Source: Cereibacter ovatus | Lineage (GTDB): Bacteria; Pseudomonadota; Alphaproteobacteria; Rhodobacterales; Rhodobacteraceae | DNA: 64,000 bases | Assembly: GCF_900207575.1 (NCBI RefSeq) | Contig: NZ_OAOQ01000001.1 | Coordinates: 1-64,000, forward strand | Direction: 5' to 3' | Shown: in pieces, positions 26,357-35,301 of the stretch | How positions within the stretch are numbered: position 1 is the stretch's first letter | Layout: each line of letters begins with the position of its first letter | The notes under the pieces: generated by a model | The model's input: only the letters and a program-made list of their open reading frames with translations | Told to the model about the DNA's origin: nothing | Databases searched by the model: none | Translations under genes and position numbers: made by a program

Positions 26357-27487
26357 ATGCGCGATCCCGACGACCAGACCTTCCCTGCGGTGGCCGTCCC
26401 CGAACGCGAGCGGCTGGATTGGCTTCGGCTGATCCGCTCGCGCCGGGTGGGGCCTGCGACCTTCCACCGGCTGATCGCCGAACATGGCAGCGCGGGCGCC
26501 GCGCTTGAGGCGCTGCCCGCCATCGCCGCCGCCGCCGGGGTCGAAGGCTATGAGGTCTGTCCGATGCCGGTCGTGCTGAAGGAGCTGTCGGCGGCGCGGA
26601 TGGCGGGGGCGTGGATGCTGTGTTCGGCCGATCCCGCCTATCCGGCGGCGCTGCGCGAAATCCCGGATGCGCCGCCCGTCATTTGGGGGCAGGGCGACGT
26701 GGCGCTGCTTTCGCGGCCGATGGTCGCGCTGGTGGGCGCGCGCAACGCATCCAGCCTTGGGTTGCGCATGGCGCGCAAGCTGGCACAGGCTTTGGGCGAG
26801 GCGGGCTATGTCGTGGTTTCGGGCCTTGCCCGCGGCGTCGACACCGAGGCCCATTCCGCGGCGCTGGATCGTGGCACGGTTGCGGTGCAGGCCGGCGGCG
26901 TCGAAGTGATCTACCCGTCCGAGAATGCCACGCTGGCGGGGCAGATCGCGGCCGTGGGCTGCCGGATCTCGGAACAGCCGATGGGGCTGGTGCCGCAGGC
27001 GCGGCACTTTCCGATGCGCAACCGTCTGGTGTCGGGGCTGGCAAAGGCGGTGGTGGTGGTCGAGGCCGCGGCACGGTCGGGCAGCCTGATCACCGCAAAA
27101 GAGGCGTTGGATCAGGGCCGAGAGGTGCTGGCGGTGCCCGGTCACCCGTTCGATCCGCGCGCCGCGGGCTGCAACCAGTTGCTGCGCGACGGCGCAACGC
27201 TGGTCCGCCATGCCGCCGATGTGATCGAGGCGATCGGGACCGCGCGTCCCGAGCTTGCGCTGCCGCCGGCCGAGCCGCGCGCCGACCCGCCGCGCCGCCC
27301 GCTTTACGAAATCGCGGCGCTGCACGGCCTGATCCTTGACCGGCTGGGGCCGGTTCCGGTGACCGAGGATCAGCTGATCCGCGACCTGTCGCTGCCTGCG
27401 GGCCGGGTGGCGCAGGAACTGGTGACGCTGGAACTGGACGGTCGAATCCGGCGCGACGCGGGCGGAATGGTGTCGCGCAGCATCTGA
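26357..27487 (+). CDS. dprA: DNA processing protein DprA
   Basis: 376 residues. DprA binds single-stranded DNA entering by transformation and loads RecA. It has an N-terminal helical domain (about 10-75, WLRLIRSRRVGPATFHRLI), the Rossmann core at 80-285 with VALVGARNASSLGLRMARKL and VVVSGLARGVDTEAH, GCRISEQPMGLVPQARHFPM and the end KEALDQGREVLAVPGHPFDP, then a C-terminal winged helix (about 310-376). It is followed by topA at 77 bases, a common pairing. Confidence 0.92.
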   Translation: MRDPDDQTFPAVAVPERERLDWLRLIRSRRVGPATFHRLIAEHGSAGAALEALPAIAAAAGVEGYEVCPMPVVLKELSAARMAGAWMLCSADPAYPAALREIPDAPPVIWGQGDVALLSRPMVALVGARNASSLGLRMARKLAQALGEAGYVVVSGLARGVDTEAHSAALDRGTVAVQAGGVEVIYPSENATLAGQIAAVGCRISEQPMGLVPQARHFPMRNRLVSGLAKAVVVVEAAARSGSLITAKEALDQGREVLAVPGHPFDPRAAGCNQLLRDGATLVRHAADVIEAIGTARPELALPPAEPRADPPRRPLYEIAALHGLILDRLGPVPVTEDQLIRDLSLPAGRVAQELVTLELDGRIRRDAGGMVSRSI

Positions 27488-27564
27488 GCCGTGCATTGAC
27501 AACGGGGCGCGATCCCCCACATGGTGCCCCGCCAATCCGAAAGCGCAGGGCAGAAGAGGGTCCA

Positions 27565-30279
27565 ATGCCTGTCGTCGTCGTCGAAAGCCCGGCCAAGGCC
27601 AAGACAATCAACAAATATCTGGGCTCGGATTACACCGTGCTGGCGTCTTATGGCCATGTCCGCGACCTGCCGGCCAAGGATGGCTCGGTCGATCCCGAGC
27701 ATGACTTCCTGATGACATGGGAGGTCGCGCCCGAGTCGAAGAAACATGTCCGCGCGATTGCCGACGCGCTGAAGACCGATGACACGCTGATCCTTGCCAC
27801 CGACCCTGATCGCGAGGGCGAGGCGATCTCGTGGCACCTGCAAGAGGCGCTGGCCTCGTCCTTGAAGAAGGGCAAGACCGTCCGCCGGGTGACCTTCAAC
27901 GCGATCACCAAATCGGCGGTGACCGAGGCGATGAAGTCGCCCCGCGACGTCGATACCGCGCTGGTCGAGGCTTACCTTGCCCGCCGCGCGCTGGATTATC
28001 TGGTGGGCTTCACCCTTTCGCCGGTGCTGTGGCGCAAGCTGCCCGGCGCGAAATCGGCCGGCCGGGTGCAGTCCGTCTGCCTGCGCCTGATCGTCGAGCG
28101 CGAGATGGAGATTGAAGCCTTCCGCGCGCGCGAATTCTGGACCGTTGCGGCCGTTCTGGTCACCCCGCGCGGACAAGAGTTCGAGGCCCGCCTGACCGTT
28201 CTGGGCGGCAAGAAGCTGGACAAGTTCGACCTGCCCACCGCCGAGTCCGCGGAACTGGCGGTTCAGGCCGTGACCTCGCGGCCGCTGAAGGTGGCCTCGG
28301 TCGAGGCCAAGCCCGCCAGCCGCAACCCGTCGGCGCCCTTCATGACCTCGACCCTGCAGCAAGAGGCGTCGCGCAAGTTCGGCATGGGCGCGAAACAGTG
28401 CATGTCGGCGGCGCAGCGTCTGTATGAGGCCGGCCACATCACCTATATGCGGACCGACGGCATCGACATGGCGCCCGAGGCGGTGATGGCCGCCCGCGAT
28501 GAGATCAAGCGCCGGTTCGGCGCGGCCTATGTTCCCGATTCTCCGCGTATGTACAAGAACAAGGCCAAGAATGCGCAGGAAGCGCATGAATGTATCCGGC
28601 CCACGGATATGTCGGCCGCGCCCGACAGTCTGCGCCTGACCGAGGCCGATCAGCGCAAGCTGTATGAACTGATCTGGAAGCGCACGCTCGCCAGCCAGAT
28701 GGCGGCGGCGCGGCTGGAACGCACCACCGTCGATATCGCCAGCGCCGACGGGCAGGTGGGCCTGCGCGCGACGGGTCAGGTGGTGCTGTTCGACGGGTTC
28801 CTGAAGGTTTACGAGGAAGGCCGCGACGATCGCCCCGATGGCGAGGATGACGAAGGCCGCCTGCCGCAGATCATGCAGGGCGAGGCCGTGGAAAAGCGCG
28901 CCATCACCCCCGAGCAGCATTTCACCCAAGCCCCCCCGCGCTATACCGAGGCGACGCTGGTCAAGCGGATGGAAGAACTGGGTATCGGCCGGCCCTCGAC
29001 CTATGCCAGCATCGTCTCGACGATTCAGGATCGCGAATATGTCCGCAAGGACAAGAACCGCCTGATCCCCGAGGACAAGGGCCGGCTGGTGACGGCCTTC
29101 CTTGCCAACTTCTTCCGCAAATATGTCGAATACGACTTCACCGCGGATCTGGAAGGCGAGCTTGACGACGTCTCGGCCGGTGAGCGCGACTATAAGGAAG
29201 TGCTGGCGCGGTTCTGGCGCGACTTTTCGGCCGCGGTGGCCGAAACCGCCGATCTGCGCATCGGCGAGGTGCTCGACAAGCTGGATGATTTCCTTGCGCC
29301 GCATCTGTATCCCGCGCGGCCGGACGGGTCCGATCCGCGGATCTGCCCGACCTGTGGCGCGGGGCGGCTGCATCTGAAAACCGCACGCGGTGGCGGGGCC
29401 TTCATCGGTTGCGGCAACTATCCCGACTGCCGCTATACGCGCCCGATCTCGGTTTCGGGCGACGAGGATGGCGCGATTTCGCCCGATGGCAAGCTGTTGG
29501 GGCAGGATGAGTCCGGGACGCCGATCTCGTTGCGGTCGGGGCGTTTCGGGCCTTATGTCCAGAAGGGCGAGGCCACGGCCGAACAGCCCAAACCGCCGCG
29601 GGCCAGCCTTCCCAAAGGCTGGGCGCCCGACAGCATTGATCTTGACCGCGCGCTGTTGCTGTTGAACCTGCCGCGGCTGGTGGGGCATCACCCCGACGAC
29701 GGTGCCCCGATCGAGGCCGCGATCGGCCGCTATGGCCCGTATGTCAAGCACAACTCGACCTATGCCAACCTGCCCGACGCCGAGGAAGTGTTCACCATCG
29801 GCATGAACCGCGCGGTCGAGGTTCTGGCGCAGAAGGCGGCCGGTCGGCGCGGTGGCGCGGCGCCGGCCCAGCCGATCAAGGAGTTGGGCGAACACCCCGA
29901 GGGTGGGATTCTGGCTGTGATGCCAGGGCGTTACGGGCCGTATGTGAAGTGGGGCAAGGTCAACGCCACCCTGCCGAAAGACATCGAGCCCGAGGCGATC
30001 ACGTTTGAGGAAGCCTTGGCGCTGGTGGCCGAGAAGGCCGCCAAGAGCCCGAAGAAGAAGGCGCCGGCGAAGAAGGCGGCCAAATCCGAGACCGGCGCCA
30101 AGGCCCCGGCGAAGAAGGCCGCGGCCAAGTCGGCCGAAGGGGATGCGCCGGCGAAGAAGCCTGTCGCCAAGAAGGCCGCGGCAAAGACCGGCGGCGCTTC
30201 GGTGGCAAAATCCAAAGCCGAGCCGGTGACGAAGGCCGGAAAGGCGAAAAAGGCGGCGCCCGACATCGACGCCGCCTGA
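27565..30279 (+). CDS. topA: DNA topoisomerase I
   Basis: 904 residues, type IA enzyme that relaxes negative supercoils. The TOPRIM domain starts at residue 1 (VVVVESPAKAKTINKYLG) and contains the metal motif TDPDREGEAISWHL. The catalytic Tyr is in GHITYMRTDGIDM at about residue 300. One four-Cys zinc finger (CPTCGAG ... CGNYPDC) lies near 590-620, followed by repeated GRYGPYVK-type C-terminal units at about 645-800. The final 90 residues are a Lys/Ala/Pro tail built of PAKKAAAKS-like repeats, probably a DNA-binding extension. The ATG at 27565 was chosen over an open frame from 27496 because MPVVVVESPAKAK is the standard N-terminus. Confidence 0.95.
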   Translation: MPVVVVESPAKAKTINKYLGSDYTVLASYGHVRDLPAKDGSVDPEHDFLMTWEVAPESKKHVRAIADALKTDDTLILATDPDREGEAISWHLQEALASSLKKGKTVRRVTFNAITKSAVTEAMKSPRDVDTALVEAYLARRALDYLVGFTLSPVLWRKLPGAKSAGRVQSVCLRLIVEREMEIEAFRAREFWTVAAVLVTPRGQEFEARLTVLGGKKLDKFDLPTAESAELAVQAVTSRPLKVASVEAKPASRNPSAPFMTSTLQQEASRKFGMGAKQCMSAAQRLYEAGHITYMRTDGIDMAPEAVMAARDEIKRRFGAAYVPDSPRMYKNKAKNAQEAHECIRPTDMSAAPDSLRLTEADQRKLYELIWKRTLASQMAAARLERTTVDIASADGQVGLRATGQVVLFDGFLKVYEEGRDDRPDGEDDEGRLPQIMQGEAVEKRAITPEQHFTQAPPRYTEATLVKRMEELGIGRPSTYASIVSTIQDREYVRKDKNRLIPEDKGRLVTAFLANFFRKYVEYDFTADLEGELDDVSAGERDYKEVLARFWRDFSAAVAETADLRIGEVLDKLDDFLAPHLYPARPDGSDPRICPTCGAGRLHLKTARGGGAFIGCGNYPDCRYTRPISVSGDEDGAISPDGKLLGQDESGTPISLRSGRFGPYVQKGEATAEQPKPPRASLPKGWAPDSIDLDRALLLLNLPRLVGHHPDDGAPIEAAIGRYGPYVKHNSTYANLPDAEEVFTIGMNRAVEVLAQKAAGRRGGAAPAQPIKELGEHPEGGILAVMPGRYGPYVKWGKVNATLPKDIEPEAITFEEALALVAEKAAKSPKKKAPAKKAAKSETGAKAPAKKAAAKSAEGDAPAKKPVAKKAAAKTGGASVAKSKAEPVTKAGKAKKAAPDIDAA

Positions 30280-30282
30280 CGT

Positions 30283-31311
30283 TCAGACCTTGCCGCGCGG
30301 ATCGATCAGGCGGCCCATCACCTCTTGGGGGCGGATGGTGCCGATCACCGCGCCGGCTTCGGTCACGGCCAGTTCGCCGGCGCCGTCGCGCAGCATCTCC
30401 ATCACCATGCGCACGGTGGTGTCGGCTGCGACGCTGTGGGCGGCCGGCGAGGGGCCGGCCCGCATCACATCGCGCGCGGTCAGCACGCCCAGCGGATTCA
30501 TGTGGGCGACGAAATCGGCCACATATTCCGACACCGGATTGGCGATGATCTCGCGGGCGGTGCCGCACTGGACGATGCGGCCGCCCTCCATCAGAGCGAT
30601 GCGGTTGCCGATCTTGAACGCCTCGTCCAGATCGTGGCTGACGAAGATGATGGTGCGTTTCAGCTTGCGTTGCAGGTCCAGCAGTTCGTCCTGAAGCCGC
30701 GAACGGATCAACGGGTCAAGCGCCGAGAACGGCTCGTCCATCAGCAGGATCGGTGCCTGCGTGACAAAGGCGCGGGCAAGGCCCACACGCTGCTGCATGC
30801 CGCCCGACAACTCGCCCACCTTGCGGTCGGCCCAGTTGGTCAGGTTCACCAGTTCCAGTTGTTCATCCACCAGCGCGCGGCGGTCGAGCGCCGGCATCCC
30901 GGCCATTTCCAGCCCAAGGCCCACATTGTCGCGCACCGTCCGCCACGGCAGCAGGCCGAAAGCCTGAAACACCATGGCGATCCGCGACAGCCGCAGCCGC
31001 CGCAGGTCGGGCGGCGTCGCGCGGGTGACCGACACCATCCGGTCGCCGTCCGATACCCGGACCTCGCCGCGCACGACGGGGTTCAACCCGTTCACGCCGC
31101 GCAGAAGCGTGGACTTGCCAGAGCCGGAAAGGCCCATCAGCACCAGGATCTCGCCCTCGGCCACGGTCAGGTCGCAGTCATGCACGCCCAGAACCTGACC
31201 CGTGGCGGCCTGCACCTCGGCCCGGCTTTTGCCCTGATCCATCAGCGGCAGGGCGCGTTCGGGATTGTCCCCGAACACGATGGACACACGGTCGAATTCA
31301 ACGGCGGTCAT
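30283..31311 (-). CDS. choV: Choline ABC transporter, ATP-binding subunit
   Basis: 342 residues. ABC ATPase with Walker A MGLSGSGKSTLLRGVNGL, signature VGELSGGMQQRVGLARAF, Walker B PILLMDEPFSALDPLIR and switch His FVSHDLDEAFKIGNR. A C-terminal CBS-like region (about 275-342, VLTARDVMRAGPS, RMVMEMLRDGAGELAVTE) is typical of ProV/ChoV and senses ionic strength in related transporters. The start overlaps the choW stop (ATGA). It is convergent with topA, with no space for a separate terminator. Confidence 0.9.
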   Translation of the reverse strand: MTAVEFDRVSIVFGDNPERALPLMDQGKSRAEVQAATGQVLGVHDCDLTVAEGEILVLMGLSGSGKSTLLRGVNGLNPVVRGEVRVSDGDRMVSVTRATPPDLRRLRLSRIAMVFQAFGLLPWRTVRDNVGLGLEMAGMPALDRRALVDEQLELVNLTNWADRKVGELSGGMQQRVGLARAFVTQAPILLMDEPFSALDPLIRSRLQDELLDLQRKLKRTIIFVSHDLDEAFKIGNRIALMEGGRIVQCGTAREIIANPVSEYVADFVAHMNPLGVLTARDVMRAGPSPAAHSVAADTTVRMVMEMLRDGAGELAVTEAGAVIGTIRPQEVMGRLIDPRGKV

Positions 31312-32144
31312 TTGCGCGTCACCCTCAGCATACGGTCCAGGATGATCGCCACGACGACGATGATGAAGCCCGATTCAAAGCCGAGCGAGGTGTTCACCGT
31401 GTTCAAAGCCCGCACCACCGGCACGCCCAGGCCGTTGGCGCCGACCAGCGCCGCGATCACCACCATCGACAGCGACAGCATGATGGTCTGGTTCAACCCG
31501 GTCATGATCTGGGGGAAGGCCCATGGCAGTTCGACCTTCCACAGCCGCTGCCGGGGCGTGGCGCCGAAGGCGGTTGCCGCCTCCATCAGGGCCATCGGTG
31601 TCGAGGCGATGCCCAGATGCGTCAGCCGGATCGGCGCGGGCAGCACGAAGATCACCGTGGCGATCAGGCCGGGCACCATGCCAAGGCCGAAGAACACGAT
31701 GGCCGGGATCAGGTAGACGAAGGTCGGCAGCGTCTGCATCAGGTCCAGAAGCGGGCTGAGAGCGCGGTAAAGCCGGGGTCGGTGCGCCGCGGCGATGCCC
31801 AGCGGCACGCCGATCGCCATGCAGGTCACGCAGGCCAGCGCGATCAGCGTCAGGCTTTGCATCGTTTCGTCCCAATAGCCCTGATTCAGGATGAAGGCGA
31901 AACCCGCAACCACCAGCGCGGCCACCCGCCAGTTGCGTTGCAGATACCAGCCCAGTCCCGCCAGCACCGCGATCACCACCACCGGCGGCGTGACATCCAG
32001 CACCATCAGCATGGCGTCGATGACCGCCTGCATCATCCGGCTGATAAGATCGAAGAAGGGCCCGCCATGGGCGTTGAACCAGTCGAAGATCATTTTCGAC
32101 CAGCGGCCGACGGGCAATTTGTGATCGGTCAGCCAATCAAGCAT
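31308..32144 (-). CDS. choW: Choline ABC transporter, permease subunit
   Basis: 278 residues, about six to seven membrane helices. The inner-membrane permease signature (EAA loop) is at MALMEAATAFGATPRQRLWK, followed by VELPWAFPQIMTGLNQTIML. The start ATG 32144 gives MLDWLTDHKLPVG; further upstream open frame is not conserved in character. It lies between choX and choV in the usual choXWV order. Confidence 0.9.
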   Translation of the reverse strand: MLDWLTDHKLPVGRWSKMIFDWFNAHGGPFFDLISRMMQAVIDAMLMVLDVTPPVVVIAVLAGLGWYLQRNWRVAALVVAGFAFILNQGYWDETMQSLTLIALACVTCMAIGVPLGIAAAHRPRLYRALSPLLDLMQTLPTFVYLIPAIVFFGLGMVPGLIATVIFVLPAPIRLTHLGIASTPMALMEAATAFGATPRQRLWKVELPWAFPQIMTGLNQTIMLSLSMVVIAALVGANGLGVPVVRALNTVNTSLGFESGFIIVVVAIILDRMLRVTRK

Positions 32145-32252
32145 GCAGATCCCGGGATCATAAGAAGGTTTTGACCAGTCGCGCCAGCGGTGGCCGGACA
32201 TCGGCGAAGGCGCGCCCCCCGCAGCGCATGGCCGCGGGGGGCGCAGGGCGCA

Positions 32253-33173
32253 TTACAGCCCCAGCGTCTGTTTCACCGCCGCAAGCGCCTCGGCGCCGTC
32301 GCGGGTGGTGACGCCGGCCAGCCACGGATCGACCGTTTCGGGGTGGGCCTTCAGCCATTCCAGCACGGCCTCATCGGGGTCCATGCCGTCATCGAGGATC
32401 TTGCCCATGATCTCGTTTTCCATCGGCAGGGTGAAGGTCTGCTGCGACAAAAGCTTGGCCACGTTCGGGCATTCCTCTTTGAAGCCCTTGCGCGCCATGG
32501 TCTTGACCACGCCTTCCTCGCCAAAGAACGCCTCGCCGCCGGGCAGGTATTTCAACGCGAAGGTGGCGTTCATCGGGTGCGGCTCCCATCCCAGGAAGAC
32601 CACGCCCTTTTCCTGCGGATAGAAGCGCGAGACCTGCGCCAGCATCCCCTGTTCCGAGCTTTGCACGATCTCGAAGCCTTCCAGCGGCTTGCCGGCCTCG
32701 GTCAGGCTGATGAGGTATTCGTTGCCCTCGTTGCCCGGTTCGATCCCGTAGATCTTGCCGCCCAGTTCATCCTTGAACTTGCCGATGTCAGCGTAGCTTT
32801 GCAGCCCCTTGTCGTAAAGATAGCTGGGCACGGCCAGCGTGTATTTCGTGCCTTCGAGGTTGGTGGTGATTTCCTCGATCGTGCCCTTTTCCAGATAGGG
32901 GCCGATGGCGCCCTGCTGCGCGGGCAGCCAGGTGCCCAGGAACACATCCACGTCGCCCTTGTCCATCGAGGCATAGGTGACCGGCACGCCGAGGATATCG
33001 ACCTCGACTTCATAGCCCAGGGCTTCCAGCACCTGCCGGGTGGCCGAGGTGGTCACGGTGATGTCGGTCCAGCCGACATCAGAGAAGGTAACCGAGGTGC
33101 ACTCGGCCAGGGCCGGCCCGGCGATGGCAAGTGTCGAGACCGCGGCAAGCAGGGCCTTGCGGATGGGCGTCAT
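32253..33173 (-). CDS. choX: Choline-binding periplasmic protein
   Basis: 306 residues. A signal peptide occupies 1-23 (MTPIRKALLAAVSTLAIAGP, cleavage after ALA). The mature part is an OpuAC-type binding protein: VTFSDVGWTDITVTTSATRQ near the start, VDVFLGTWLP, GIEPGNEGNEY, VFLGWEPHPMNATFALKYL. The Trp/Tyr-rich positions match the aromatic box that holds quaternary amines. Specificity for choline rather than betaine is inferred from the divergent betIBA genes. First gene of choXWV. Confidence 0.9.
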   Translation of the reverse strand: MTPIRKALLAAVSTLAIAGPALAECTSVTFSDVGWTDITVTTSATRQVLEALGYEVEVDILGVPVTYASMDKGDVDVFLGTWLPAQQGAIGPYLEKGTIEEITTNLEGTKYTLAVPSYLYDKGLQSYADIGKFKDELGGKIYGIEPGNEGNEYLISLTEAGKPLEGFEIVQSSEQGMLAQVSRFYPQEKGVVFLGWEPHPMNATFALKYLPGGEAFFGEEGVVKTMARKGFKEECPNVAKLLSQQTFTLPMENEIMGKILDDGMDPDEAVLEWLKAHPETVDPWLAGVTTRDGAEALAAVKQTLGL

Positions 33174-33195
33174 GGTGTCTCCCCGTTTTTTGTTG

Positions 33196-33209
33196 ATTGA
33201 CGAGTCAAT
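33196..33209. promoter_or_regulatory. BetI operator between choX and betI
   Basis: ATTGAC-GA-GTCAAT is a perfect inverted repeat in the 86-base region between the divergent choX and betIBA genes. It resembles the ATTGAAC-GTCCAAT core of the E. coli bet operator bound by the choline-responsive repressor BetI, encoded 51 bases to the right. It could repress both directions. Confidence 0.75.
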
Positions 33210-33259
33210 AAACTTCACGATAGCTCGGCTTGGCAACCACAAAATCAGGTATCTTGCAC

Positions 33260-33844
33260 ATGCCGAAACTCGGTATGGAGCCTATTCGAAAGGCCGCACT
33301 TGTCCAAGCCACGATCACCGAGATCGGGCGAACGGGCAGCCTTGAAGTGACGGTCAGTCAGATCGCCAAGCGTGCGGGGATGTCCTCGGCGCTGGCGCAC
33401 CATTACTTCGGCGGAAAAGAGGCGCTTTTTCTGGCGGCGATGCGTCATGTGCTGTCGCTTTATGGCGCCGAGGTGCGCGGCGCGCTGCTTTCGGCCGCGG
33501 GGCCACAGGCGCGGATAACCGCGATCCTGCGCGCCTCGTTCTCGCCCACCAACTTCCGGCGCGAGGTGGTGGGGGCCTGGCTCAACTTTTACGTTCTTGC
33601 CCAGACCGTCCCCGAGGCGAAACGGCTGCTGGCGATCTATCAGCGCCGGCTGCGGTCGAATCTGCTGCACGATCTGCGCCCGCTGTCGGGGGCGCGGGCG
33701 GGGGAACTGGCCGACGGGCTGGGGGCGCTGATCGACGGCCTTTACCTGCGCGAAGTGCTGAAGGACGGCCCGCCCGACGGCGAGGCCGCGGTGGCCTGCG
33801 CGCGTGCCTATCTTGATTCTCATCTGAAGGAACCGTCTCTGTGA
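33260..33844 (+). CDS. betI: Transcriptional repressor BetI (TetR family)
   Basis: 194 residues. The N-terminal TetR helix-turn-helix spans about 10-55 ([20 protein letters not shown], then [20 protein letters not shown]), and the ligand domain has [19 protein letters not shown], a strong BetI signature. It represses choline oxidation genes until choline binds. The betB start overlaps its stop (GTGA), so the repressor is the first gene of betIBA. The start used is the ATG at 33260, beginning [14 protein letters not shown]. Confidence 0.92.
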   Translation: MPKLGMEPIRKAALVQATITEIGRTGSLEVTVSQIAKRAGMSSALAHHYFGGKEALFLAAMRHVLSLYGAEVRGALLSAAGPQARITAILRASFSPTNFRREVVGAWLNFYVLAQTVPEAKRLLAIYQRRLRSNLLHDLRPLSGARAGELADGLGALIDGLYLREVLKDGPPDGEAAVACARAYLDSHLKEPSL

Positions 33845-35292
33845 AAGCCCAGCCCGCCGCCAGCCATTTCGTCGACGGTCGCCCGCTGGAGGATGCCGCT
33901 GGCGCGGCCATTCCGGTGATCTACCCTGCCACCGGCGCAGAGATCGCCCGGCTGCACGAGGCGACGCCCGCGGTAATCGAGGCGGCGCTGGCGTCCGCGG
34001 CGCGGGCACAGACGGCATGGGCCGCGCTGCGTCCGGTGGACCGCGCCCGCATCCTGCGCCGCGCCGCCGATCTGATCCGCGAGCGGAACGAGGATCTGAG
34101 CGTTCTGGAAACGCTGGATACCGGCAAGCCGTTGCAGGAAACGCTGGTGGCCGACTGGGCTTCGGGCGCCGATGCGCTGGAATGGTTCGCGGGTCTGGCG
34201 CCTTCGGTGGGCGGCGAGACGATCCCGCTGGGCGGCGATTTCGTCTATACGCTGCGCGAGCCCTTGGGTGTTTGTGTCGGCATCGGCGCCTGGAACTATC
34301 CCAGCCAGATCGCCTGCTGGAAGGCCGCGCCGGCGCTCGCCTTCGGCAATGCGATGATTTTCAAACCGTCCGAGGTGACACCGCTGGGCGCGTTGAAGCT
34401 GGCCGAGATTTTGATCGAGGCGGGGTTGCCGCCGGGTCTGTTCAACGTGGTGCAGGGCCGCGGCGCGGTGGGGGCGGCGCTGGTCAGCGATCCGCGGGTG
34501 GCGAAGGTGTCGCTGACAGGCTCGGTTCCCACCGGGCGCAAGGTCTATGCCATGGCGGCCGAGGGCATTCGCCATGTCACGATGGAACTGGGTGGCAAGT
34601 CGCCCTTGATCGTGTTTGACGATGCCGATCTGGATAGCGCCATCGGCGCGGCGATGCTGGGGAATTTCTATTCCGCGGGCCAGATCTGTTCCAATGGCAC
34701 GCGGGTCTTCGTGCAGAAGGGCATCAAGGCGGCCTTCCTGTCGGGGCTGGCTGCGCGGGCCGACGCGATCCGCATGGGCGATCCGCTGGACCCGGACACG
34801 CAGATGGGGCCGCTGGTGTCGCAGGCGCAGCTGGAAAAGGTGCTGGCCCATATCGACCGCGCCCGGTCCGAGGGCGGCCGGCTGGTCTGCGGCGGCGAGG
34901 CCTCGGTCAGCCCCGGCTGCTATGTTCAGCCCACGGTCTTCGCCGATGTGACCGACAGCATGACCCTTGCGCGCGAGGAAGTCTTTGGCCCGGTGATGGC
35001 GGTTCTTGATTTCGACACCGAGGACGAGGTGATCGCCCGCGCCAATGCCACCCAGTTCGGCCTTGCGGCGGGGGTGTTCACCGCGGATCTGACCCGTGCG
35101 CATCGGGTCGTGGCGCGGCTTCAGGCCGGAACCTGCTGGATCAACGCCTATAACCTGACCCCGGTCGAGGCCCCCTTTGGCGGTGTGAAGCTGTCGGGCG
35201 TGGGGCGCGAGAACGGCCGCGCCGCCATTGAACATTATACGCAGGTGAAGTCGGTTTATGTGGGTATGGGCCCGGTTGATGCCCCCTACTGA
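33841..35292 (+). CDS. betB: Betaine-aldehyde dehydrogenase
   Basis: 483 residues. NAD(P)-dependent aldehyde dehydrogenase that makes glycine betaine. The cofactor loop is in [15 protein letters not shown], the Rossmann turn at [10 protein letters not shown], the general-base Glu in [14 protein letters not shown] and the nucleophile Cys in [14 protein letters not shown]. It starts at a GTG that overlaps the betI stop as GTGA. It acts after BetA. Confidence 0.92.
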   Translation: MKAQPAASHFVDGRPLEDAAGAAIPVIYPATGAEIARLHEATPAVIEAALASAARAQTAWAALRPVDRARILRRAADLIRERNEDLSVLETLDTGKPLQETLVADWASGADALEWFAGLAPSVGGETIPLGGDFVYTLREPLGVCVGIGAWNYPSQIACWKAAPALAFGNAMIFKPSEVTPLGALKLAEILIEAGLPPGLFNVVQGRGAVGAALVSDPRVAKVSLTGSVPTGRKVYAMAAEGIRHVTMELGGKSPLIVFDDADLDSAIGAAMLGNFYSAGQICSNGTRVFVQKGIKAAFLSGLAARADAIRMGDPLDPDTQMGPLVSQAQLEKVLAHIDRARSEGGRLVCGGEASVSPGCYVQPTVFADVTDSMTLAREEVFGPVMAVLDFDTEDEVIARANATQFGLAAGVFTADLTRAHRVVARLQAGTCWINAYNLTPVEAPFGGVKLSGVGRENGRAAIEHYTQVKSVYVGMGPVDAPY

Positions 35293-35301
35293 GGACACGG
35301 A

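Noticed and set aside
27370-29895. 841-residue open frame on the minus strand
   Set aside because: Antisense of topA with typical shadow composition; the topA motifs on the other strand are unmistakable.
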